This document shows, in pieces, positions 44,602 to 53,365 of a DNA stretch of 64,000 nt. Source of the stretch: CAZEIW01 sp964512305. GTDB lineage: Bacteria > Pseudomonadota > Gammaproteobacteria > Burkholderiales > Burkholderiaceae_F. The stretch lies in assembly GCA_964512305.1 (NCBI GenBank), contig CAZEIW010000019.1:1-64000 (forward strand), given 5' to 3'. The position numbers and the translations under genes are program-made. How positions within the stretch are numbered: position 1 is the stretch's first letter; each line of letters opens with the position of its first letter. The notes beneath the pieces were generated by a model. It worked only from the letters and a program-made list of their open reading frames with translations, made no database searches and was not told the origin of the DNA.

Positions 44602-45777
44602 TCAAGCCGCCTTCTTCAGGCCCGCGGCGTCGCGCAGCACCGCGGCCTTGTCGGTGCGCTCCCAGGTGAACTCGGGATCGTCGCGGCCGAAATGCCCGTA
44701 GGCCGCGGTCCGGCAATAAATGGGCCGCAACAGGTCCAGCATCTGCACGATGCCCTTGGGCCGCAGGTCGAAGTGCTCGCGCACGAGCTCGGCGATGCGC
44801 TCGTCGGAGACCACGCCCGTGCCCTCGGTGTACACGGTGATGTTGATCGGCTTCGAGTAACCGATCGCATAGCTCACCTGCAGCTGGCACTGGCGCGCGA
44901 GGCCGGCGGCGACCACGTTCTTCGCCACGTAGCGCGCCGCGTACGCGGCCGAGCGGTCGACCTTCGACGGATCCTTGCCGGAGAACGCGCCGCCGCCGTG
45001 CGGGCACGCGCCGCCGTAGGTGTCGACGATGATCTTGCGGCCCGTCAGCCCGCAGTCGCCGTGCGGTCCGCCGATCACGAAGCGGCCCGTCGGGTTGATC
45101 AGGAAGCGCGTCGCATGCAGCCACTCCCTGGGCAGCACCGGCTTCACGACCTCCTCGATCACGGCTTCCTTCAGCGTCTCGTAGGCGACGTCCGGATCGT
45201 GCTGGGTCGACAGCACGATCGTGTCGACGGAGTGCGGCTTGCCGTCGACATAGCGCAGGGTGACCTGCGACTTGGCGTCGGGGCGCAGCCAAGGCAGCCG
45301 CCCGTCGCGGCGGACGTCGGCCTGACGCTCGACGAGCCGGTGCGCGTAGTAGATCGGCGCCGGCATCAGCTCGGGGGTCTCGTCGCAGGCGTAGCCGAAC
45401 ATCAGGCCCTGGTCGCCCGCTCCCTGGTCGAGATCGAGCCCCTTTCCTTCGTCGACGCCCTGGGCGATGTCCGGGCTCTGCTTGTCGTAGCAGACAAGCA
45501 CCGCGCAACCCTTGTAGTCGATGCCGAAGTCGCTGTTGTCGTACCCGATCCGCTTGATGACCTCCCGCGCCACCTCGGGATAGTCGACCGCCGCGCGGGT
45601 CGTGATCTCGCCGGCGAGCACCACCAGACCCGTGGTCACCAGGGTCTCGGCCGCGACACGGGCGTGCGTGTCCTTCGCCAGGATCGCGTCCAGAATGCCG
45701 TCCGAGATCTGGTCCGCCACCTTGTCGGGGTGACCCTCGGATACGGACTCGGAGGTAAAGAGGAAGTCGCTGGACAC
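44602..45777 (-). CDS. metK: S-adenosylmethionine synthetase
   Basis: 391 residues. Makes SAM from methionine and ATP. FTSESVSEGHPDKVADQISD at the N-terminus, GAGDQGLMFGYACDETPELMP and GGGAFSGKDPSKVDRSAAY, with the two family signatures, are intact. The GTG start is chosen: GGAGAG lies upstream and the protein begins SSDFLF as in homologues. It has a leader of roughly 145 bp if a TATACT at 45922-45927 serves as -10. It is not part of the ahcY operon. Confidence 0.96.
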   Translation of the reverse strand: MSSDFLFTSESVSEGHPDKVADQISDGILDAILAKDTHARVAAETLVTTGLVVLAGEITTRAAVDYPEVAREVIKRIGYDNSDFGIDYKGCAVLVCYDKQSPDIAQGVDEGKGLDLDQGAGDQGLMFGYACDETPELMPAPIYYAHRLVERQADVRRDGRLPWLRPDAKSQVTLRYVDGKPHSVDTIVLSTQHDPDVAYETLKEAVIEEVVKPVLPREWLHATRFLINPTGRFVIGGPHGDCGLTGRKIIVDTYGGACPHGGGAFSGKDPSKVDRSAAYAARYVAKNVVAAGLARQCQLQVSYAIGYSKPINITVYTEGTGVVSDERIAELVREHFDLRPKGIVQMLDLLRPIYCRTAAYGHFGRDDPEFTWERTDKAAVLRDAAGLKKAA

Positions 45778-46015
45778 CGGTCGCTCTCCACGTTCACCAG
45801 CACGTTGATGAGGCGCGCCATGACCGCGCGGAGCGGTTGACGCTTTAGCAGTATTTTTCCGTGCCGCACGACAGCCGGAATCGCCCCGCAAGTTGATCGT
45901 TAACTCGGCGATTGGAGAGCAAGTATACGGGAAAGGAAAGGTACCATCGCGCCCTGCCGACCGCTTTCCCTGTCCCTGCGCCGCAGCCCTTGCGCAGGGG
46001 CGTTCGCCGAAGATC

Positions 46016-46912
46016 ATGCTGACGGCTCTTTTCAGGATCCTCGCCTTCCTGCCGCTGCGGACGCTGCACGCGCTCGGCGCCGCGCTCGGCTGGACGGCCT
46101 ACCTCGCCTCGCCCGCCTACCGGCGCCGGATGCGGGAGAACCTGAACCAGGCCGGAATGCTCGAAGGCCCGATCCTGCGGCGCGCTATCGCCGAAAGCGG
46201 CAAGCAGGCGCTCGAGATCGCCTGGGTCTGGACGAGACCCGGGGACCAGTTGCTGCGCAAGGTGCAGGCGGACAACCCGGAGGTCGAGGCTGCGATCCTC
46301 GGCGAACGGCGGGCGGTCCTGTTCCTGACCCCGCACCTGGGCTGCTTCGAGATCATCGCGCAGCACTACATGCTGCGCGAGACCGGGCGCGCGCGGCCGA
46401 TGCTGGCGCTGTACCGCGTGCCGCGCAAGGAGGCGCTGCGGCCGCTGTTCGAGCAGGCGCGGATGCGCAACGGCCTTCGCCTGGCCTCGGCGGACATGCG
46501 CGGCGTGCGTCTGCTGATACAGGCGCTCAAGCGGCGCCAGCTGGTTGCGCTGCTCCCGGACCAGGTGCCGTCGCGCGGCGAGGGAGTGTGGGCGCCCTTC
46601 TTCGGCCGCCCCGCCTACACGATGACGCTGCCGGCGAGGCTGGCGCGCGCGCACGACGCCGTCGTCGGCCTGTTCTACGCGCAGCGCCTGCCGCGCGGCG
46701 CCGGGTTCCGCATCCGGTGGGAGAGGCTCGAGCAGCCGCTGACCGGGGACGCGGTCGCCGATGCGACCACGATCAACCGCGCGATGGAGCAGCTGATAAG
46801 GCGCTGTCCGGAGCAATACCTGTGGAGCTATGCGCGCTACAAGGTCCCGGGCGGCGTCGCGCCGCCAGGCGAACAAGCGCAGGGCGGCCGGCAGGCGGAG
46901 GCGCGGACGTGA
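46016..46912 (+). CDS. Lipid A biosynthesis acyltransferase (LpxL/HtrB type) 1
   Basis: 298 residues. Adds a secondary acyl chain to lipid A. An N-terminal membrane segment (LFRILAFLPLRTLHALGAALGW) is followed by the HX4E catalytic motif HLGCFE near residue 108, ALYRVPRKEALRPLFEQAR, and LLPDQVPSRGEGVWAPFFG. GTGA overlap with the second copy suggests coupled translation. Which position each paralogue acylates is unknown. Confidence 0.9.
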   Translation: MLTALFRILAFLPLRTLHALGAALGWTAYLASPAYRRRMRENLNQAGMLEGPILRRAIAESGKQALEIAWVWTRPGDQLLRKVQADNPEVEAAILGERRAVLFLTPHLGCFEIIAQHYMLRETGRARPMLALYRVPRKEALRPLFEQARMRNGLRLASADMRGVRLLIQALKRRQLVALLPDQVPSRGEGVWAPFFGRPAYTMTLPARLARAHDAVVGLFYAQRLPRGAGFRIRWERLEQPLTGDAVADATTINRAMEQLIRRCPEQYLWSYARYKVPGGVAPPGEQAQGGRQAEART

Positions 46913-47793
46913 GGGCCGGCGAGTGGCTGGCCGGCGCGTGGATCGCGCTGATCAATCGCACCGCCCGCTGGACCGGCGCCGCGCGCGGGCGCCTGGCGGC
47001 GCCGCTGGGCTGGCTCGCGTGGGTGCTCGCGGCCCCGCGGCGCCGAATCGCGCTCGCCAACCTGCGCGCCTGCTTTCCGCAGATGCCCGAAGCGCAGCGC
47101 CGGCGGCTCGCGCGCCGGGTCTTCCGCAACATGGCGCGCGGCGCCCTCGACCACGGTGTGCTCTGGAAGGGCAGCCGCGAGGACGTGCAGCGCCTGGTGC
47201 AGGTCGACGGCTTCGAGCGCCTGCACGATCCGGCCAACCGGCCGCTGATCATGCTGTCGCCGCATTTCGTCGGCCTCGACGCCGGCGCCAGCCGCATCGC
47301 CACCGAGATCAAGGGCGTCTCGATCTACGCGCGCCAGTCCAATCCGGTTTGGGACCGGTGGCTCGCCTACGGCCGGGCGCGCTTCATCGAGCCGGTGCTG
47401 ATCGCGCGGCGCGGCGCCGATCTGCGCGCGGCGGTCCGCGCGATGCAGCAGGGGCTGCCGTTCTACTACCTGCCCGACATGGACCACGGCGACTCCAACT
47501 CGATCTTCGTGCCCTTCTTCGGCGTCGATGCGGCGACCCTGCCGATGGTGTCGCGGCTGGCGAGGATGATCGGGGCGAAGGTCGTGATGACGGTGACCGA
47601 ACAGACCGCCGACGGCTACGTGCTGCACGTGGAGCCCCCGTGGCAGGACTTTCCCGGCGCGTCGGTCGAGGACGACACGCGCCGGATGAACCGCGAGATC
47701 GAGCGCTGGGTCGAACGCATGCCCGACCAGTACCTGTGGACGCACCGGCGCTTCAAAACCCGCCCGCCCGGTGCGGCGGCGATCTACGACTGA
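46909..47793 (+). CDS. Lipid A biosynthesis acyltransferase (LpxL/LpxM type) 2
   Basis: 294 residues. Same family as the preceding gene but clearly diverged. HX4D motif HFVGLD near residue 121, YARQSNPVWDRWLAYGRARF, YYLPDMDHGDSNSIFVPFFG, and MPDQYLWTHRRFKTRPPG. The GTG start overlaps the first copy's stop by 4 nt. The pair probably adds two different secondary chains. Confidence 0.88.
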   Translation: MRAGEWLAGAWIALINRTARWTGAARGRLAAPLGWLAWVLAAPRRRIALANLRACFPQMPEAQRRRLARRVFRNMARGALDHGVLWKGSREDVQRLVQVDGFERLHDPANRPLIMLSPHFVGLDAGASRIATEIKGVSIYARQSNPVWDRWLAYGRARFIEPVLIARRGADLRAAVRAMQQGLPFYYLPDMDHGDSNSIFVPFFGVDAATLPMVSRLARMIGAKVVMTVTEQTADGYVLHVEPPWQDFPGASVEDDTRRMNREIERWVERMPDQYLWTHRRFKTRPPGAAAIYD

Positions 47794-47844
47794 CGGCACG
47801 CGGGACAGGCGCGGCCGGCGATCGATTGCAGCGATAATCGGCCC

Positions 47845-48711
47845 ATGAAGCTGCGCTTCACCAAGATGCAGGGCGCGGGGAACGATTTCATCGTGATCGA
47901 CGGGATCGGCCAGCGTTTCGAGCCGGACCCCGCGCGCGTGCGCGCCCTTGCCGACCGCCGTTTCGGCGTCGGCGCGGACCAGATCCTGGTCGTCGAACGC
48001 GCACCGGACGCCGGCGCCGATTTCCGGTACCGGATTTTCAACGCCGATGGCGGCGAGGTCGAGCAGTGCGGCAACGGGGCGCGATGCTTCGTGAAGTTCG
48101 TGCGCGAACGGGGCCTGACCGACAGGCGATCGATCCGCGTGCTGACGGCCGGCGGCCTGATCGAGCCGAGACTCGAGGACGACGGCGACGTGACGGTCGA
48201 CATGGGCGCGCCGTCGTTCGATCCCGCGGCGAGCGGATTCGATCCCGGCGGCCTGACGCCGCGCCGCGAGGGTCGGGCGACGCTGTGGCCGCTGACCCTC
48301 GGCGGACACGACGCCTGGGTTGGCGTGGTATCGATGGGCAACCCGCACGCGGTGCAGATCGTCGAGGACGTGGAACGCGCGCCGGTCGGCGCCGACGGGC
48401 CGGCGATCGAGCACCACGCGCGCTTCGCCAACCGGGTCAACGCAGGCTTCATGCAGGTCGTCGATCGCCATGCGGTCCGCCTGCGGGTATGGGAGCGCGG
48501 CGCCGGCGAGACCCTCGCCTGCGGCACCGGGGCCTGCGCGGCGGCGGTCGCCGGGATCGCGCGCGGAAGGCTGGCCACGCCCGTGCGGGTCCACGCGCGC
48601 GGAGGCGACCTGCGCATCGCCTGGGCCGGGTTCGGCGCTTCGGGAGCCGCTCCCGTCTACATGACGGGTCCGGCGGTGAAGGTTTTCGACGGCGAGATCG
48701 ACATCCGATGA
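47845..48711 (+). CDS. dapF: Diaminopimelate epimerase
   Basis: 288 residues. Converts LL- to meso-diaminopimelate for peptidoglycan and lysine. The two catalytic cysteines are in EQCGNGARCF and LACGTGACAAAV; FTKMQGAGNDFIVIDG opens the protein. The stop overlaps the DUF484 ATG by 4 nt, a common pairing in proteobacteria. Confidence 0.97.
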   Translation: MKLRFTKMQGAGNDFIVIDGIGQRFEPDPARVRALADRRFGVGADQILVVERAPDAGADFRYRIFNADGGEVEQCGNGARCFVKFVRERGLTDRRSIRVLTAGGLIEPRLEDDGDVTVDMGAPSFDPAASGFDPGGLTPRREGRATLWPLTLGGHDAWVGVVSMGNPHAVQIVEDVERAPVGADGPAIEHHARFANRVNAGFMQVVDRHAVRLRVWERGAGETLACGTGACAAAVAGIARGRLATPVRVHARGGDLRIAWAGFGASGAAPVYMTGPAVKVFDGEIDIR

Positions 48712-49367
48712 CGGCTGAGGACGTTGCACGTTTCCTGGAACAGCACCCCGACTTCTTCGACGAGAATGCCTGGCTGCTGACGCTGATCCGCCTGCCCGAT
48801 CCGCACGACGGCAAGGCCGTCTCGCTGATCGAGCGCCAGTCGGTGCTGCTGCGCGAACGCCTGAAGGCGCTCGAGTCGCGGGTCGCCGAGCTGATCCGCC
48901 ACGGCGAGGACAACGACGCCATCGCCGACCGGCTGGTGACATGGGCCTGCGCGCTGCTGGGCGCGCACGACCGGGCGCGCATCGCGGCGGTCGCGATCGA
49001 CGAGTTGAAGCACCTGTTTTCGGTCCCGTACGGCGCGCTGAGGGTCTGGACGGCGGAGCCGGAGCTTGCCGGGCTGCCGTGCGCCGGCGCCGTCAGCAGC
49101 GACGTGATCCGCCTCGCCTCGAGCATGCGCGCGCCGTACTGCGGCGCCAATGTCGACTTCGAGGCTGCGGGGTGGATGAGCGTCGACGGCACCGACATCG
49201 CCAGCCTCGCGATGATCCCGCTGCGCAACGGCGCCGATCCGGACGCGTTCGGGCTGATCGTGCTCGGTTCGCCCGACGCGTCGCGGTTCGACGCGGCGAT
49301 GGGAACGGCATTCCTCGCCCGCATCGGCGATCTCGCCAGCGCGGCACTCGCGCCGGCGCGGCAGTGA
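48708..49367 (+). CDS. DUF484 (GAF-like) family protein
   Basis: 219 residues. The N-terminal VARFLEQHPDFFDENAWLLTLIRLP is the family's hallmark, followed by a short coiled region (SLIERQSVLLRERLKALESRV) and a GAF-like C-terminal domain. Often found between dapF and xerC; here rlmI follows instead. Function is unknown. The ATG is coupled to dapF. Confidence 0.85.
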   Translation: MTAEDVARFLEQHPDFFDENAWLLTLIRLPDPHDGKAVSLIERQSVLLRERLKALESRVAELIRHGEDNDAIADRLVTWACALLGAHDRARIAAVAIDELKHLFSVPYGALRVWTAEPELAGLPCAGAVSSDVIRLASSMRAPYCGANVDFEAAGWMSVDGTDIASLAMIPLRNGADPDAFGLIVLGSPDASRFDAAMGTAFLARIGDLASAALAPARQ

Positions 49368-49368
49368 C

Positions 49369-50586
49369 GTGCCGCCGAGCCTGCCGCAGCTGCGCCTGAA
49401 GCCGGGCAAGGAGCGGTCGCTGCTGCGGCGCCACCCGTGGGTCTACGCCACCGCGGTGGCGGGCGTGTCCGGCGCGCCGGCGCCCGGCGACCTGATCGCG
49501 GTGCGCGGGGCCGACGACCGCTGGCTGGCCTGGGCCGCTTATTCGCCCGAATCGGCGATACGGGCGCGCTGCTGGAGTTTCGACGAGAACGACCGCATCG
49601 ACGCCGACTGGTTCCGCGGCCGGATCCGCGACGCGGTGGCGCGTCGCGACGCGCTGCGAGCGCAGACCGATGCGCTGCGGCTCGTATACGGCGAAGCCGA
49701 TGCGCTGCCCGGGCTCATCGTCGACCGCTACGGCCGCCAGCTCGTGCTGCAGATGCAGTCGGCCGGCGTCGACGTGCAACGCGAGACGGTGCTCGATGCG
49801 CTGTGCGACCTCACCGGCTGCAGCGATGTGTTCGACCGTTCCGACGGCGCGCTGCGCACCCGGGAAGGACTGCCCGCCGCCAGCGGCGTACTGCGCGGCG
49901 CCGAACCGCCGCCCCTGGTGGAGGTGTCGGAGCACGGCCTCGTCTTCGGCGTCGATGTCAGGCGCGGGCACAAGACGGGGTTCTACATCGACCAGCGCGA
50001 CAACCGGCGGCTCGCCGGCGAGCTGGCGCAGCGCGTGGCTTCGCGGCGCGGGCGCGCGCCGCGCGCGCTCAACTGCTTCTGCTACACGGGCGGGTTCTCG
50101 CTCGCGCTCGCCCGCGCGGGAAGCGCAGGCGTGGTCTCGGTCGACTCGTCGGCCGACGCGCTCGAACTGGCGCGCGCCAACGCCGCGCGCAATGGACTCG
50201 AGGGCGCGGCGCTGGAATGGCGCTGCGCCGACGTGTTCGAGCAGCTGCGCGCGCTGCGCGACGCCGGCGAGCGATTCGACCTCATCGTGCTCGATCCCCC
50301 GAAGTTCGCCGCCAGTCACCACCACGTCGAGCGCGCGGCGCGCGCCTACAAGGACATCAACCTGAACGCGCTGCGCCTGCTCGAGCCCGGGGGCTGCCTG
50401 ATGACCTTCTCCTGTTCCGGGGCGATCGACGTCGACCTGTTCCAGAAGATCGTGGCCGGCGCGGTGATCGACGCGCGCGTCGAGTGCCTGCTGCGGGCGC
50501 GGCTCGCCGCGGGCGCGGATCATCCGCTGCGGATGACCCACCCGGAGGGCGAATACCTCAAGGGACTGCTGCTCGAGCGCGTCTGA
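49369..50586 (+). CDS. 23S rRNA cytosine-C5 methyltransferase, RlmI family
   Basis: 405 residues. An N-terminal PUA domain (RLKPGKERSLLRRHPWVYATAV) is followed by RGHKTGFYIDQRDNRRLAGE, the SAM loop NCFCYTGGFSLALARAG and the catalytic IVLDPPKFA. The GTG start one base after the DUF484 stop is chosen. The 219-bp gap after it (50587-50804) has no gene. Assignment to RlmI rather than RlmO-like relatives is by likeness only. Confidence 0.85.
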   Translation: MPPSLPQLRLKPGKERSLLRRHPWVYATAVAGVSGAPAPGDLIAVRGADDRWLAWAAYSPESAIRARCWSFDENDRIDADWFRGRIRDAVARRDALRAQTDALRLVYGEADALPGLIVDRYGRQLVLQMQSAGVDVQRETVLDALCDLTGCSDVFDRSDGALRTREGLPAASGVLRGAEPPPLVEVSEHGLVFGVDVRRGHKTGFYIDQRDNRRLAGELAQRVASRRGRAPRALNCFCYTGGFSLALARAGSAGVVSVDSSADALELARANAARNGLEGAALEWRCADVFEQLRALRDAGERFDLIVLDPPKFAASHHHVERAARAYKDINLNALRLLEPGGCLMTFSCSGAIDVDLFQKIVAGAVIDARVECLLRARLAAGADHPLRMTHPEGEYLKGLLLERV

Positions 50587-50804
50587 CTGCGCGAATCCCC
50601 GCGGGTGGCAGCCCGGATGGCACCGCCGGGCGTGGCTGCGGCGGCGGGCCGGCCGCGCGCCCGATGCCGCTATGCAGCAGGAAGCCCCCGCGCGGCGCGC
50701 CGCGGCGCCTGGAGGACCCTCCCGGGGGCGGGCGATTTTCGTCTACACTTCGCGCCCCTTTCGGAAGGGTGCCGGCCCCGGCCGGCGCGACAGGAGAGTT
50801 GGCC

Positions 50805-51902
50805 TTGGACCCGCGACTTGTGCCGGTGACGGTGCTGACCGGCTTTCTCGGCGCCGGCAAGACGACGCTGCTGAACCGGATCCTGGGCGAGCCGCATGGC
50901 CAGCGGATCGCGGTGATCGAAAACGAGTTCGGTCCCGCCGGCATCGACAACGAGCTGCTGATCACCGAGACGCAGGAGCAGATCGTCGAGATGAACAACG
51001 GCTGCATCTGCTGCACGGTCCGCGGCGACCTCGTCCGCATCCTGCGCGAACTGAATCAGGGGCGCCAGGAAGGACGCCTCTCCTTCGATCGCGTGGTGGT
51101 CGAGACGACCGGCATGGCCAACCCGGGGCCTGTGACGCAGACCTTCTTCATGGACGACGACGTCGCCTCCGCTTACCTTCTCGACGGCGTGATCACTGTC
51201 GTCGATGCGAAGCACGGTCACGCCACGCTAGATCGACAGCCGGAGGCACAGAACCAGGTCGGTTTCGCCGATCGAATCCTGCTGTCGAAGACCGACCTGG
51301 CCGGCGCGGACGAGGTCGAATCCCTGCGCGCGCGGCTGGTCCGGATGAACCCGCGCGCCCGGATCCGGATCGCGCACATGGGGCAGGTGCCGCTGCCGGA
51401 GGTCCTCGATATCCGCGGATTCAATCTGAATTCGATACTGGAAATCGATCCCGAGTTCCTGGCCGCCGAACATCCGGACGCGACCGCTGCGCGCAAGCCG
51501 GGCGGGGCGGCGGATCCGCACGGCGACGACCCTGCGCACGACCACGACCACGATCACGATCACGATCACGATCACGCGGACCACGCGCACTCGCATCATG
51601 ACGACGCGATCAAGGCGTTCGTCTATCAGTCGAATCGGCCGTTCGACGCGAAGCGGCTCGAGGAGTATCTGAACACGGTGATCCAGGTTTACGGCCAGGA
51701 CATGCTTCGGTATAAAGGCGTGCTTTTCATGGCCGGTTCGGGCCGGCGGATGATCCTGCAGGGCGTCCACATGATGATGGGAGTCGATGCCGGGCGCGCA
51801 TGGGGCAGGGACGAAAGACCTGCGAGCAGGATGGTGTTCATTGGGCGTAATCTGCCCCGGGAAGCCTTCCTGAAGGGTCTCGAGTCCTGCCTGGCCCGCT
51901 GA
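50805..51902 (+). CDS. CobW/COG0523 family GTPase, His-rich metal loop
   Basis: 365 residues. Metal-chaperone GTPase. Walker A GFLGAGKT at residues 13-20, the metal-binding CxCC at Cys67, Cys69 and Cys70 (GCICCTV), and a Switch/Walker B segment VVVETTGMANPGPV. A loop of alternating His-Asp (roughly residues 240-265), coded by GATCAC-type 6-bp repeats, follows the GTPase core. CobW C-terminal domain ends the protein. A TTG start is proposed because GGAGAG lies 8 nt upstream; an earlier TTG (50799) is possible. The neighbour is dksA, suggesting a zinc-related role. Confidence 0.88.
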   Translation: MDPRLVPVTVLTGFLGAGKTTLLNRILGEPHGQRIAVIENEFGPAGIDNELLITETQEQIVEMNNGCICCTVRGDLVRILRELNQGRQEGRLSFDRVVVETTGMANPGPVTQTFFMDDDVASAYLLDGVITVVDAKHGHATLDRQPEAQNQVGFADRILLSKTDLAGADEVESLRARLVRMNPRARIRIAHMGQVPLPEVLDIRGFNLNSILEIDPEFLAAEHPDATAARKPGGAADPHGDDPAHDHDHDHDHDHDHADHAHSHHDDAIKAFVYQSNRPFDAKRLEEYLNTVIQVYGQDMLRYKGVLFMAGSGRRMILQGVHMMMGVDAGRAWGRDERPASRMVFIGRNLPREAFLKGLESCLAR

Positions 51903-51934
51903 GTCGGGGCACGAACACCAAAAGAGGTTGAGCG

Positions 51935-52768
51935 ATGGCAGCAAAAGCAAAAGCACCGGCGCGGGCGCGGCCGGTCGCGAAAAAGGCGGCCAAACCCGCA
52001 AAGCCGGTCGCGCGCAAGGTGGCGAAGACGTCGTCGCGGTCGGGCGTGTCGAAGCCCGCCGCAAAGCCCGCGCCAAAGAGCTCGCCGAAGACCGCGGCCA
52101 AGGTGCCGGCGCCGGCGGCGAAGAGCGTTGCGGCGGCCAGGCCCGACAAGATGGCCGGCGCCAAGGCGGCACCGCTCGCGGGGGCAGCCAAGTCGGCGGT
52201 CGCGGTGGCGCTGCCGCCCTCGGGACTGCCGGCTCCCCGACCCTCGCCGCCCGCGCGCGTGACGCAGCCGGTCAGCCCGCAGGATCTCGCGGCCGCGCAC
52301 GAGTATCTGTTGAGTCGATCGGCAAGCAGGAGCGAAGCCCCGGTGACCGTGAACGGAAGGCGGCTGTTGACCGAAGAGCAGTTGCTCGCGATGCCCGACG
52401 CCGATTACATGAACGAGGACCAGCTCGCGTTCTTCAAGTACCGGCTGCAGCAGATGGAGCGCGAGCTGCTGAGCAACGCCGATGAAACGACCGAGCACCT
52501 GCGCGAGACGGTGATCGTGCCCGACCCGGCCGATCGCGCGACGATCGAGGAGGAGCACGCGCTCGAGCTGCGCACCAGGGACCGCGAGCGCAAGCTGCTG
52601 AAGAAGGTGCAGGCCTCGTTGCGCCTGATCGACTCCGGCGACTACGGCTACTGCGAGGAGACGGGCGACCCGATCGGCATTCCGCGGCTGCTGGCGCGGC
52701 CGACCGCGACGCTTTCGCTCGAAGCGCAGCAGCGGCGCGAGATCAAGCAGAAGCTGTTCGGCGACTGA
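51935..52768 (+). CDS. dksA: DksA-type RNA polymerase-binding regulator, long basic tail, zinc ligands mostly lost
   Basis: 277 residues against 151 in E. coli. Residues 1-110 are a Lys/Ala/Pro-rich, histone-H1-like tail. The globular part carries the coiled coil and the tip motif DxxDxA at Asp197, Asp200 and Ala202 (VPDPADRATIEEE). The usual four zinc ligands map to Cys240, Thr243, Ser261 and Ala264, so only one Cys remains. The core is still DksA-like (GYCEETGDPIGIPRLLARPTA). It probably works with ppGpp at rRNA promoters without zinc. AGAGG precedes the ATG. Confidence 0.9.
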   Translation: MAAKAKAPARARPVAKKAAKPAKPVARKVAKTSSRSGVSKPAAKPAPKSSPKTAAKVPAPAAKSVAAARPDKMAGAKAAPLAGAAKSAVAVALPPSGLPAPRPSPPARVTQPVSPQDLAAAHEYLLSRSASRSEAPVTVNGRRLLTEEQLLAMPDADYMNEDQLAFFKYRLQQMERELLSNADETTEHLRETVIVPDPADRATIEEEHALELRTRDRERKLLKKVQASLRLIDSGDYGYCEETGDPIGIPRLLARPTATLSLEAQQRREIKQKLFGD

Positions 52769-52894
52769 TCCGCGCCGGCGTCGCGGCCGGGCGCTTCGCC
52801 GCGCCCGCGCCGATCCGGCACTGCCGGTGCCGGTAGTTTGCCCGCTGGCTCCTGCTGACACACTGCGGCGGTCAGTTGCCGCCCGCGGTGTCCC

Positions 52895-53365
52895 ATGGCC
52901 AAATCGTCGCCAACGGCCTCCCCGTTCGCGCCGTCGCATTCGATCGACCCGGCTCGCGCTCCGGCAGCGGCCGCCGGGGCGTGCGCGGCTGCGCGGGCGC
53001 GGCGCACGCCTCCGGTCAAGCTGGTCCTGCGCAGTCCGGCCGACGACCGCGTCCTCGAGGCGCTTGCGGCGGTCCCTCCGAAACTGCAGGGCTTCGCGCT
53101 GTTCGCGTGGCTGCGTTGCGGATGGCGCCTGGCGCAGGGCCGATCCGACGCGCCGCGGGTCTTCATGCCGCCGGCGCAGATACCCGCCGCCCGGCCAGGC
53201 CGTGAACTGATCCGCCGCGTTCGCTACGACGACCCGGGCGAACCCGCACTCGGCTGCCTGCTCGCCGGCCTGTCGGGGCGCGAGCGAGGATGCGAGATCC
53301 GCCGCCTGGTTGCGATCGCGCTGCGCGAGATCCGCCGCACGCAATTCGCGCCGGGGCCCCGGTGA
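52895..53365 (+). CDS. Hypothetical protein, first gene of a VirB1/DsbG cassette
   Basis: 156 residues. The N-terminal 40 are Ala/Pro-rich; the centre (VKLVLRSPADDRVLEALAAV, then LQGFALFAWLRCGWRLAQG) is compact and basic. The C-terminal part ends in CEIRRLVAIALREIRR. No family is recognised. The shape loosely recalls small plasmid stability or transfer proteins, but this is weak. The stop overlaps the next gene's GTG by 4 nt, so co-translation is likely. Confidence 0.6.
   Translation: MAKSSPTASPFAPSHSIDPARAPAAAAGACAAARARRTPPVKLVLRSPADDRVLEALAAVPPKLQGFALFAWLRCGWRLAQGRSDAPRVFMPPAQIPAARPGRELIRRVRYDDPGEPALGCLLAGLSGRERGCEIRRLVAIALREIRRTQFAPGPR

Noticed and set aside
51540..51592. GATCAC-type 6-bp repeat as a regulatory microsatellite
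   Set aside because: It lies within the CobW frame and codes for a metal-binding His-Asp loop that is common in this family, so it is explained by protein function.
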